Part shown: piece by piece, positions 51,915-62,790 of the stretch
How positions within the stretch are numbered: the stretch's first letter is position 1
Layout: each line of letters opens with the position of its first letter
Source: Paraescarpia echinospica
Taxonomy: Eukaryota > Annelida > Polychaeta > Sabellida > Siboglinidae
Reading direction: 5' to 3'
Length of the DNA: 64,000 nt
Assembly (NCBI GenBank): GCA_020002185.1
Contig: CM034544.1
Coordinates: forward strand, 33,046,066-33,110,065
Notes under the pieces: generated by a model
Database searches by the model: none
Seen by the model: only the letters and a program-made list of their open reading frames with translations
What the model was told of the DNA's origin: nothing
Position numbers and translations under genes: made by a program

Positions 51915-54900
51915 CTTTCTTTCATTTCTCACATCTGGTAGAAACTTACATTTTTATAGACATTTCTACGATACAATTCTATCTATATATACACTGTATA
52001 TATATATATATAATATATATATGTTTTCATCTGGCATGCTATTTAAATATTTTAGTATTAATCTAATTTAGTAATGAGATGTCAAGTAATAAAACAAAGT
52101 CTACAATGATAGACTCTATTAGAGGATAACTCAACGCCAACTGCTACAGTTTCCTCTAAGATCCTGTCTGATACATTATCTTATCTTACAAAATTATCAC
52201 ATTACAACATATCAACCTCTAATGTATCAGTATAAACTACTGTATTCACGTCAGTCAGGTCTATGGACCAGGTGTAATTGCTTTTGGGGTATCGCAAGTT
52301 ATGTTTATAAGGGGTAACTGAAGTTACAAAACTAGACAAATGTTATCAGGTATTTTGAGGCACATGGCATCATTAGACTGGGTGCCCTCTGGAGAGTATC
52401 ACAAGTCACCATTAGTGGATATCGACTGCAGCTTCAGATATCAATCAATGTGGAATCAATGTCACGGTTGACCTTCCTGTAACATGGCCATTTCTTGGTT
52501 CCTCATTGGCAGAGTCTCGCAAACTACCTATGATTTTGTGAGGAAGGGGGATCAAGAAGGATCAGGGGGATGGGGGATCAAACAAAATGATAATCTATCA
52601 TCAACCAACGTCTGTGTGATGAAAGGACTTTTAATTATAATTTATCAGTCATTTCCATGAATTGAAATTCTGGTTGCTTTGTTGGTTATTGACATCCGAA
52701 GAATCTTTATTTTTATTTTTGAATATTGGGCCAAATGTCATGACCTTCATCATCGAAAGACAAAAAGCAACAAAACATTTATCAGATGCAGCACTTCCAA
52801 AATAACCGGTTTGTCCCGTACAAACAATACCGAAATGACCGTGAAATGCAATGAGTAAAAAGTCTACTTTGAGGATCGAACTGTAACAATACAATGGCTC
52901 ATAAATTCAGACAAGATGCAGCCAAGGTTATGTATGACACCCTAATGGGGCACTGAGGGCAGTTAGAGCCACAATCCACCCAGTATTTAGGCCATCAGAG
53001 CTCTGTAAAAGTTACAAAGTACAACAGAAATGCTTTTTTCTCTCAGTTTGTTTATCAATTTGTATCTGAGTTGCACAAAGTTTAAGTTAATTTGTTTATA
53101 TATTTACAAAAAGAGTTACACAACGTTTTAAGCTTAGATATACATGTTTTGTAAGCGTATACTGGGTAAACGGTTGTGTACTTTAGAAGAAAATGAAAAG
53201 TTCTATTTAAAGCTCTCAAAATAGTAGACGATATCACAGATCCATCAGGTCAACACACAACCACAATTGGCTTGGTGCATTCACTGTATTGATAACAAAT
53301 CTCATTCTATTAATTAGACATTTACCTTTACAGTAGAACAAGGTAACCGGTAATCTGTGATAAGTTATGATTTCTCATTTGTACTAAGGAAACTTGGGTT
53401 AATCACAGGGTCAAAAATCATAATCCATTGTTTCAATCATACTAGTATTACTACCACATGTAATATACATATATATAAATGTATTAATATATTTAATTAA
53501 TAGGCACCAATTGAAATTACATCATCCAACTGGAATGTAAAGGTCGGAAAACACATAATTCACTGTCACCATAAAAAAGTGAACTGAATTACATGTAATG
53601 ACATCATGCAAATGCCTCTGGCTGCCTATTTGGAGAATAATCACCTGATTGCCTGCACAGCACAAAGCCTTCTGTGTGTTTAATAATCAGTAGCAAAAGA
53701 AGGAGGTTTTGTTAATAATCAACTACACACTGAAGTCATGCACAGGATCCACAAACAGTCAATAGAGGGCCACTTTAGCTTACTTAACAATTACCAAAAC
53801 AAAGTGGAACATTTGTGAGCAAAGTACTGAGGCTACTTGGATTCTACTGGTCTGGCACAGATAGGAATCACTTTTAGCCTGCAGGGAACAAGTCTGTCTG
53901 GCCCAAACCTGAAATCACTTAGCTGCCTGGCAAGCACTGCACTATTGTCACGGTCCAGCGACTACAGAGGAATTTCACGAGTCTTTGTGTGGGTAGACTG
54001 TGACGCATGCTGCATAATATTACTAGTAGAACTTGGATATAGCATGAAGTCAGCGACGTCTATAGGTCTACGTAGAGCTCTTTGTGTTTGATCAGGTATT
54101 GGATGACGGCTTTTGAAGTTAATATGCCAATAGCTATGTTTGAATGCTCTCTTGTAAACTGGGTAATCTATTTTATTCTTAGCATGGTCCCTTACGTTTT
54201 ACATTGTATTATGACACTGCATGGTCATTAAATTAGTCAAGTATATCTGTCATGGAAACTATCATGTGTCCTTTAATAAGATAACTTATGTGAATGACTC
54301 GATGAACACTATTTACAATGAACACACTAAACTATTCTCAGAATCACACCTGCTATTTACATATTATCATTTTATAAATTGTCTTAATTATTACTCTTTG
54401 TTTCTTCTGAACCACAAAATTTAAATATCATACACAGCATTTATTATAGCATACAAAACTTTAAAAATATACTACATCACACACTTAAGTGTTACAGCTA
54501 TGTTTTATGCACGTGCCCTGGTGAAGCCTGGGTACTAGAAGTGTCTTTATTTGATAAAATCTCTTTGAGACATCCTAGCGTATTGTAAGGTACCTCCACA
54601 TAAAGTACCCCTGTGACTGTGCACATTGCAATATACGTCCCATATTTCACTGCCATGTTGTGTAGTACTTCATAGATACACTAGGTATGCATCATGCACA
54701 GGCTAGGGCCTTCATAAACAGGGTACAATGATGGTACTTCATGGAAAAGGATGTTGAATGCAAGAGAAGCTCCCAGAGAGAACTAGTGTAAACCATCAGT
54801 GCAAGTGGAACCTACCAACAGAAACTAAGGACTACCGGTATTCGGGAATTTCCTGAGGGACAATTCTCATGTGAGCACATCTACACTGTCGCGCTCACCC

Positions 54901-56000
54901 ACTAACACTAGCAGTAACTTGTACTGACACAGCCCGCAGGTCCAGCTGTGAAAGAATTCCAAGAGCCCATTCATCAAGTCTACCTTACTTTAACAGCCCC
55001 ACAAAGCTGATGTTGTACGGCAGACTACATAAAAAATCTACACATTTTGCCAGTTTATTTTTAAGCAGCACACATTAACTGCACACTGGTGCAATTAATA
55101 TTCATGAGGAAAATAAATTTGGAAAAGGGCACATACATAGTTTTACCTTAAATATATCAACCACACATGTCAATACATAACATTGTCATTAAAATTCTAT
55201 ATAAATGAGGTGGAAATTGACTTGAAATGACTGAATGAATGCATCACAACCAAAGAATAATCATGTAATTAATGCTGACATTGCTGACTATGAAACACAT
55301 ATGAAAACTGTGTATAGTTTACATTACCACACTGCATTGTGGCCATTTAGCACTAGGCAATAGAAACATTTATAACTATGAAAGCATGGTTCACCGAAAG
55401 CATCTGGCGTCAAATTAAACAGCCAGACTTGTTCCTACCAGGCAGGTATTTGCAACTTTTCAAATGGCCTGAGTTATAAAGTAATTTTATTGATGATAAT
55501 ACAACAAAAGAAATATATTTTACAATTTTCCATTAATATTTTAAATAATATATTTCTACTGGACTAGGTATGTTCTTGAACATCATAATCCATGCAACAG
55601 GTTCATGGTCCAAGTTGAAGCATTAGTTATGTCTGAAGTGTCCCTCAATGTGGACATGCACACTTTCCGCCTACTGTCAATAATACTTGAAGCACACCTA
55701 TCAATCAAGGGCTCTGTTCAACTAAAACTGGTTATAAGTGAAGTAAACACTTTCCAGTATTTCTTTAACTAAATGTTATTTTGGTTTCTTGTCAAACTGT
55801 GACTTTGTTTAACTTCCCCATTACCTCCTCCAAAGTTAATAACAAAAACCCAAAAGAAGAGGTGAATAATTTGTCCAAAATGTATTACAGGGGGTTAAAC
55901 CTATGGCTAGGGCCTATGGCATGCTGCCGTGTATTCCAGTGAACAAAGACATCATGAATGCATGCGCTGTTATCTCAGTGTCAGTGATTATGAGTTGTCT
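51915..56000. other. AT-rich stretch, presumed proximal part of glypican intron 1
   Basis: Apart from a TA run at about 51985-52022, this 4 kb is free of arrays. Frames up to 84 codons lack recognisable features. No second glypican exon was seen on the minus strand. Confidence 0.45.
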
Positions 56001-56472
56001 GACTGCGTCTCATGCCTGTATCTGCAGCTCTTAGGTGGCTAAATCCGCCCACGATTAGCAAGTGATGCGTAATCTGCCGACTGACGGGACGATAGAGTTG
56101 ACAAAGTAGACGGAGTGACGTCTATCACGGTGTAAGGTATCAGTATCCGACTTCAAAGGCCGCACTGTCTACCTGGCGACCGCATCCTCTGTCGCATTTC
56201 CGTCAATCATTCTTAGGCCATGTCGCTTTGTCTGCGGTTAAAAAAATGCCTGTTCAGCGAACATCTGCCAGCAGTTTGGTGTAATCCCTCGTCTGCCAAC
56301 GCCATACCAACTACAGCGCAACGATGATTTAGCGGCGGGACGCCTCGGGTCGGGCGTTCATCAAGGCCCAGACACCTGGCCTCAGTCTTTACCAACAGCG
56401 ATCAAACATCCAAAGGTGTTACGGCATAAATAAATCATTCTCGCCGAGCGTTTGTCTGAAATCTAGTGGAGT

Positions 56473-56478
56473 ACTTAC
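56473..56478 (-). other. Splice donor of glypican exon 1
   Basis: Reading the minus strand, the exon ends in GTGCACG and the intron opens with GTAAGT, a full match to the U2-type donor consensus. Without splicing, the frame runs on for about 14 residues (KYSTRF...) that do not resemble glypican. The intron is phase 1. Confidence 0.8.
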
Positions 56479-56665
56479 CGTGCACTGGTGAATCTGGTAC
56501 GAGTTTTCCGTGTCCGATTTTTAATCGTGTGAATTCCTGTCTGACTGTCTGACAGTTCGTAGACGTCCCGGCCGGACGTGCATCGCCCGCTAAGGCCTCG
56601 TAGCTCGCAAGCGAAATACACACGGCGGCGAAACAGAATCGCGCCAAGTTCATACACGACATCAT
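56479..56665 (-). CDS. First coding exon of a glypican (GPC3/GPC5-like heparan sulfate proteoglycan core protein), partial
   Basis: Glypicans are GPI-anchored heparan sulfate proteoglycans of the cell surface that tune Wnt, Hedgehog and BMP signalling. This minus-strand exon encodes 62 codons plus one base. Residues 1-26 look like a signal peptide: a short n-region ending in Arg9, a hydrophobic core around residues 10-20, and an ALA cleavage site at 24-26. The mature N-terminus then holds Cys38, followed by VR (41-42), F45, RL (47-48), G53-K54, VP (56-57) and PVHG (60-63). The order and spacing match the start of vertebrate GPC3 (C-x-x-VR-x-x-F-x-RL...VP-x-x-PV-x-G) with one extra residue. 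The family comparison is from memory, not from a search. The exon ends in phase 1 at CACG|GTAAGT. The start is the first of two adjacent ATGs, with A at -3; the in-frame codons further upstream that stay open contain no ATG. The other glypican exons (the remaining cysteines, the GAG attachment region and the GPI signal) are not in the window. The assignment to the GPC3/5 subgroup is less sure than glypican itself. Confidence 0.82.
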
Positions 56666-56930
56666 GTTTAGAACGTATGTCCGTCCAACTGCACGACAAC
56701 TGACACAATACACCAAAATCTAACGGCGAAAAGGCACTGTTTCCGCCGACATAACCACTATCACTTAACAGACATAAAATAAACACGAACTAACGCAGTC
56801 GGATGCGCACTGCGGCTCATTTGCATATATCGCAGCGCCGCGCTCGCGATAAGCGGCGTATCTGATTGGACGTCAGACGCAATTACCCAAGTCTGCGGTT
56901 TTGTGCCGCGGCGGGGAGGGGGGTCACATC
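56666..56930 (-). promoter_or_regulatory. Probable promoter and 5' UTR of the glypican gene (CpG-rich)
   Basis: This lies directly upstream of the glypican ATG on the minus strand. Visible motifs, going away from the ATG, are a perfect octamer ATGCAAAT (56819-56826), an inverted CCAAT box (ATTGG on the plus strand, 56865-56869), an abutting CRE-like TGACGTCC (about 56869-56876) and a G-rich GC-box-like tract (56911-56924). All lie within about 260 bp of the start codon. The block around 56830-56860 is dense in CpG (GCAGCGCCGCGCTCGCGA). The clustering fits a CpG-island type metazoan promoter. The transcription start cannot be placed from sequence alone, and factor identities are motif inference only. 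Confidence 0.6.
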
Positions 56931-58195
56931 TAAGTTATTTGTACCGGAATGATGAGGACATGCGGTCGTAAAGTGGTCCAGGATTGCATGACCACCGGAC
57001 ACGTGTGGGCGTGACGAGAACGCCACAGTATCCGTGTAGTTGACTTTGCTCTCTGTGGCCTCACAAGAATAGTATAAACAGCTGCAAACTCGTATTTAAA
57101 GGATGTTATTACTGTCAAATCAGCAGGTGATAGATGGATACCACTTCTGTGCTGGCCTTTGCACAGAACATTAATAAAAATAATTATTATATTATGTTTT
57201 ACATTGTGCTTTATCATGTCGGTAGCAAGATTGATTTTTGGGAGGATGATTTTTAACCTTGATGCTACCAAAAACGCTCCATTGAGGTATAAAATAAATC
57301 ATATTTACTACTAGTTGACCTGCTACCTACGACCGCTGTGCAGTGCCCCCCTCGCTATGAACTGACAAGGACACGCGCCACACGATGGCGATGCTGTTAT
57401 AATCCCGCGGGGTAATTACAACATCACACCTTCAATCGAGGTCGTCCACTTAGCGCGACAGACTGAGTGTATACTATCTAGGACTACTCTAACAATAGAC
57501 GAACCATGACGGTATGGACGAACCATGACGGTATGGACGAACCATGACGGTATGGACGTACCAATTATAATTGTTACCGTTTTGCCTACCAATTAAAACT
57601 TTCATGGAGTAAACTTTACAATAACAGTTAAAACAAAACTTCATGGAATAAACATCATAAATATAAGATTCGATGCTTTAACCTTTAATTTTGTATTGCC
57701 ACGTCGTGATTTCCACACGATAACATTTCGTTCAACATAATAAACTTGGCGCTCAAGCATGCATGCCCGTGACAAATTAGCGTAGACCCAGTGTCAGTAG
57801 GCCTACCATAACATTATCTAAACTAACATATTATGTAGACATAAGGTGACATGGCAGACACCGTTGTAGACATAAGGTGATATAGTAGATAGTATTGTAT
57901 AGACGTATCAAGTGAAAGGGTATTTAATGGTCGATCGTCTCGTAAGCGTTGATGAGATACTCACTGGGATTAAATTCCCGCACCGGCTAACAAAAATGGG
58001 AGTTGTTCAGCTTACTAATCTTCAATTTACCATGATATACCTACAAGGGAGGTTATCTATGCGTATAACTTTCATATGAACCCACACGCCTACATCAGAT
58101 ATACGTCGCTCGTTACTGTCCGTACCAGGTGCTCAATGTGTACAATATATGCAGAGGTCACACTGCTATCGTCAGCACTAGTTCTCATATGCGTT
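56931..58195. other. Upstream flank of the glypican gene, relatively CpG-rich
   Basis: The 113-codon minus frame at 56930-57271 is unsupported. A 19-bp unit GACGAACCATGACGGTATG is repeated three times at 57498-57554. CpG dinucleotides are clearly more common than left of 55.9 kb. Confidence 0.45.
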
Positions 58196-58694
58196 GATCC
58201 GCTAACGTAAGCATTCCTCAACCTGCTAACGCATGCATATCTAACCTCGCTAACGCAAGCATCTCTCTACCCGCTAACGCAAGTAGATCTCTGCCCGCTA
58301 ACGCAAACATCTCTCCACCTGTTAACGCAACCATCCCTCTATCAGCTAACTCTAACATCTCTCTATCCGCTAACGCAAACATCTCGACCTCTACCCACTA
58401 ATGCAAACATCTCTCTACCCGTTAGGCGTTAACACAAACATCTCTCTACCCGCTAACGCAGGCATCTCTCTACCCACTAACTAACACAAGCAGCTCTCTA
58501 CCCGCTAACACAAACACATCTCTACCCGCTAATACAAACACATCTCTACCCGCTAACACAAACACATCTCTACCCGCTAACACAAACACATCTCTACCCG
58601 CTAACGCAAACACATCAATACCTGCTAACGCAAGCACATAATTATATACCTACACGCTAACGCAAACATATCCACCCGCCAACGTAAGCATCTC
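58196..58694. repeat. About 24-bp minisatellite (CCGCTAACGCAAACATCTCT), roughly 20 copies
   Basis: Units of about 23-25 bp share GCTAACGCAAACATCTCTAC. CpG in CGCTAACG is kept in many units and decayed to CACA in others (GCTAACACAAACAC). Confidence 0.92.
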
Positions 58695-59278
58695 GTGTAT
58701 ATGATGGTTATCTAATAACTATTTCGATACACAGGTTAACCAGCTCTGGCAGAATCGCTTATATAATGTCGTGATGAACATACTGACATTCCTGAATTGA
58801 AATGTAATACGAGTTGTCCTTTCGCAACAGCAACGTAGAATACTGATCCAGCACCCTGTGCCATATAAAATACTCGATGTCTCTTTTTTAATGTCACAAC
58901 GCCAGTTTTGTTGAATGTTTCCCCGAGTCAGTTCTAGTCAATGCCTTGTCGTTGGTGCTCCTAAGTAATAAATTTACTATGAATCACTTCTGATGACCGA
59001 CACCCAATAGAATGTTAATGTTGCATGCGCTGGGTACCATGGTTGACAGGTACCATGGTTTACAAGTACCATGAGGTCGGTGTTGAAAGACATCACTCGG
59101 GTCTGCGATGACTACGAGCGATGTTTGTCTGTCACATCGTGAACACAACTTCGACCATTAACAGCATGCTCGTTTCGTGCCAAGTAGCCACAATTAAATA
59201 AACACTGTAACCTAATCTCACCTCGTCGGATGATATCTACGGAGGCAGGTCTCTGTTGGCGACAGCATGTGACTTCTC
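58695..59278. other. Unique spacer with a 17-bp triplet repeat
   Basis: GGTACCATGGTT-containing units occur three times at 59032-59076. Otherwise nothing is recognised. Confidence 0.45.
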
Positions 59279-59283
59279 TAGTG

Positions 59284-59350
<67 letters not shown>

Positions 59351-59429
59351 CAGCAGCAATAGTAGTAGTAGTGGTAGTAGTAGTAGCAGTAGCAGTAGCA
59401 GTAGCAGTAGCAGTAGCAGTAGCAGTAGC

Positions 59430-59461
<32 letters not shown>

Positions 59462-59676
59462 AAGTAGTAGTAGTAGTGGTAGTAGTAGTAGTAGTAGTAG
59501 TGGTAGTAGTAGTAGTAGTTGTTGTTGTTGTAGTATAGTAGCAGTAGTAGCAGTACTAGTTGCAGTACTAGTAGCAATAGTAGCAGTAATAACAGTAGTA
59601 GCAGTAATAGCAGTAATAGCAGCAGTAGTAGTAGTAGTAGTAGCAGTAAGCAGTAGTAGTAGTAGTGGTAGTAGTG

Positions 59677-59712
<36 letters not shown>

Positions 59713-59982
59713 ATAGTAGTAGTAGTAGTAGTAGTAGTAGCAGCAGCAGCAGCAGCAGTAGCAGTAATAGTAGTAGTAGTAGTAGTAATAGTAGTAGTAG
59801 TAGTAGTAATAGTAGTAGTAGTAGTAGTAATAGTAGTAGTAGTAGTAATAGTAGTAGTAGTAGTGGTAGTAGTGGTAGTAGTAGTAGTAATAGTAGTAGT
59901 AGTAGTAGTTGTAGTAGTAGTAGTAGTAATAGTAGTAGTAGTAGTAGTAGTAATAGTAGTAGTAGTAGTTGTAGTGGGTAGA
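59279..59982. repeat. (GTA)n trinucleotide microsatellite, about 700 bp
   Basis: AGTAGTAGT runs are interspersed with AGC, AAT, GGT and GTTGTT triplets. All polyserine, polyvaline, polytyrosine and polythreonine frames are by-products. Confidence 0.97.
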
Positions 59983-61735
59983 ATCACGTATCATGACAAC
60001 ACGTCATTCTTATCGTGTCCGTACTGGCTCACCGCCCGTGACTGTTCCTGGAGATTCCACTTGAACATTCCTTAAAGAAATGAAATAACTTAGGCGGTGG
60101 CCTCGGTGGTCAGATCTTCAGTTTTCCACGCTCTGCGAGCAAGGCGGCATTATATAGGTGTAGAGCAATTCTTCGGTATTCCAATGGTTTTCCAGGCGAT
60201 TTTTAAATATTGGTATAAGATGTGTTTCGTTCTTTCTACAGACAAAAACCTAGCTCTGTCTACCGGTGAACTATATTAACTTGTTGACTCTTGTTTTGTC
60301 CATGTGAATAGATCAATTAATAGATCATTTGTGATAATATTAATGTAATTTGAAGTTCAAGCTATAACCCGTTCCGTTGTTACCCTATACTGGTCGCTCT
60401 CAGCAGCCCTCTCTCTCAACCTTCCATCTTCCACGAGTGGATGTAAGGTGGGTGAGAGACCACACTATAATAATTCGGTGAATCTACAAAGTGGCTCATT
60501 CGGAATATTTTATTCCCCTGATGTAGGCACCATGTGGAAGAGACAATCCATTTTCCCGAAAGACACAGGCGACCAACTGGTGGACATGTGCGCGGTGGTG
60601 CCGTCTGGCGGACTCACTGGCATTTAGTGCACATTTTGTTATATACTACTGGGTTTGGATAGATTGTTTTATTTACGTGCTTGGTATGTTGTTATTTTGA
60701 CTCTTTTGCAGTAACAAAAATAACTTTATGTTGCAGCAACACTTCTCAGTTATATATTTGTAATTTTCAAGTTTACTGTACTATTTGGCTGGACTGTGTT
60801 TTAGAGTCTATCACTTTATGTGCATATTTATTTTCTATGTGTTGTAGAATGCACCATTTGTGGCGTTATTCTGTTAGTTCAAAATGTGTGATCAATCAAT
60901 CAAAGAACTGCTATTTCATACCGAGCGGCGGATCTGTCGGCATTAGTCATTAATGGCGCCAATTAACGAGAGCGCGGAAGACTAATTGTGACGTTCATTC
61001 GTAAAGCGGCAACTCCTATAACGGGTTTCGACGATTGCGTTTGGTTTGACGTCGTTCTACAGACGCGATCTCGTCGGGATGTTGACTTACTGGGCGTGGA
61101 TACAGGCTCTGGGTGTGGAACATAACGGGCTGAAGGAGGCCTGATTGCACTCCAGACTCAACAGGTTTTGTTGATTACAACTAAATGAGATTAGCATTAA
61201 CGAACGAAAGGACTTCTCACACGACGGGCTGCCGCTCAGTGTCGTCGTCGTTAAGCCTGTCGTGGACGCGGTGGCACAAGATATCCGGGGTTCTACTGTT
61301 GTCACTGTTGTCTGGGGCAGGGACAGACTCTGAGAGGATAGTCTGAGGAGGACATAAAAACCTCCAATGTCGGCCGAACCAAATGGTATAAAAAAAATTC
61401 TGTCTCGGCTCGACTGGTGACATCGGAAGACGGGGGTGGGGTGGGGGAGCTGTTAAAATGTTTAGTCGTCGCGTCGGCTTATTATTGTAACCTGAACAGG
61501 GGCACATTTCCAAGGGTCTAGGGGACACGGTCACGTGCGCACATTCAAAAAGGTCTACGGGCACATGCCCCCAGGGTTCCCTGGATCCGCCTATGTGGGG
61601 CGATCTCGTTCGGTTCAAACCTTGTCAGCTGTATTTATGGTTACTGACATAGAATATAGAAGATATGGAGACTATGTATGTAAAATATATGGGACAAGAC
61701 AGTTGAATGGCACGTAACGCAACGGCATGACGTCA
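59983..61735. other. CpG-richer unique stretch, no gene identified
   Basis: The block 60930-61580 is rich in CpG and contains a 133-codon minus-strand frame (61217-61618) without a recognised domain. It could be an unidentified exon or promoter of a neighbouring gene; there is no positive evidence. Confidence 0.35.
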
Positions 61736-61863
61736 TAACAGAGCGAGAGGGAGAGGGAAAGGAAAGAAGCAGAGAGAGATAGAGAGATAGAGGGGCATAG
61801 AGGGAGACGGAGACAGAGTCGGTGGAGAACGGAAGGGAGGGGAAGGTGAGAGAAAACAAAGAG

Positions 61864-61908
<45 letters not shown>

Positions 61909-62090
61909 GGAGGGAGGGAGAGGGAGGGGGAGGGAGGGAGGGAGGTGGAGGAGGGAGGGGGAGGGAGGGAGGGAGGAAGAAGCCAGAGATAGAGGGGCAT
62001 AGAGGAGACGGAGCAGAGTCAGTGGAGAACGGAAGGGAGGGGAAGGTAAGAAACAAAGAGCAAGAGACGAACAGACAGACAGACAGATGG
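61736..62090. repeat. Purine-rich (GA/GGA) tract with an 85-bp internal duplication
   Basis: GA and GGGA repeats dominate the plus strand. The segment from AGAGATAGAGGGGCATAG to GAGCAAGAGA occurs at 61783-61870 and again at 61985-62069, about 202 bp apart. Confidence 0.93.
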
Positions 62091-62094
62091 GATG

Positions 62095-62692
62095 GTCCAT
62101 CCACCACCCCATTCCATTCCACTTCCTTTCTCCATCCATTCCATTTTCCTTCTTCCTCCTTTCATCGTTTCTCCGCGTTCCATTCCTGTTCCTCGTTCCT
62201 TCCTTCCTGTTCCTCCGTTCCACTTCTCCCTCGGTTCCTTCCTCCCTCCGTCCCTTCACTCCCTTCCTTCCTTCCTCCTCCTTTCCCTCCTTCCTTCCCT
62301 CCACTCCCTTCCCTCCACTCCTTCCCTCCACTCCCTTCCCTCCACTCCTTCCTCCTCCCTTCCTCCACTCCTTTCCCTCCTCCTTCCCCACTCCCTTCCC
62401 TCCACTCTCTTTCCCTCCTCCCTCCACTCCTTCCCTCTTCTCCTTCCCTTCCCTCCTCCTTCCTCCTCCCTTCCCTCCCTCCTTTCCTTCCTCTCCTTCC
62501 CTCCACCTTTTCCCTCCATTCCTTTTCCCTTCCTCCCTTCCTCACTCCCTTCCCTCCAATCCCTTTCCCTCCATTCCCTTCACTCCTTTCCCTCCACTCC
62601 CTTCCCTCCACTCCCTTTCCCTCCTCTCCCTTCCCTCCACTTCCTTCCCTCCACTCCCTTCTCTCCACTCCCTTTCCTCCACGCACAAACAC
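62095..62692. repeat. Pyrimidine-rich (CTTCCCTCCACTCC) minisatellite tract
   Basis: Units of about 10-13 bp such as CTTCCCTCCACTCC repeat irregularly for 600 bp. The 303- and 241-codon Ser/Pro/Phe-rich frames are compositional artefacts. Confidence 0.93.
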
Positions 62693-62790
62693 ACATATAC
62701 ACACTCACACGCACACCCGCGCGCACGCACGCACGCACGCAAACACGCACACACATACTGTGGCGCACACGCACACGGACAAACAAAGGG
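62685..62790. repeat. (AC)n / (GCAC)n microsatellite
   Basis: ACACAC and GCACGCACGCACGC runs follow the pyrimidine tract directly. Confidence 0.9.

Noticed and set aside
51162..51941. Cys-containing 12-residue repeat protein (LMAGSCYWRDST)
   Set aside because: The frame starts at TTG, a second frame is equally open, and the array is homogeneous at the DNA level, including silent positions.
56930..57271. 113-codon minus frame upstream of the glypican exon
   Set aside because: No motif, AT-rich content and an in-promoter location; likely chance.
61217..61618. 133-codon minus frame in CpG-rich DNA
   Set aside because: No recognisable domain or splice-supported boundaries; left as unassigned flank.
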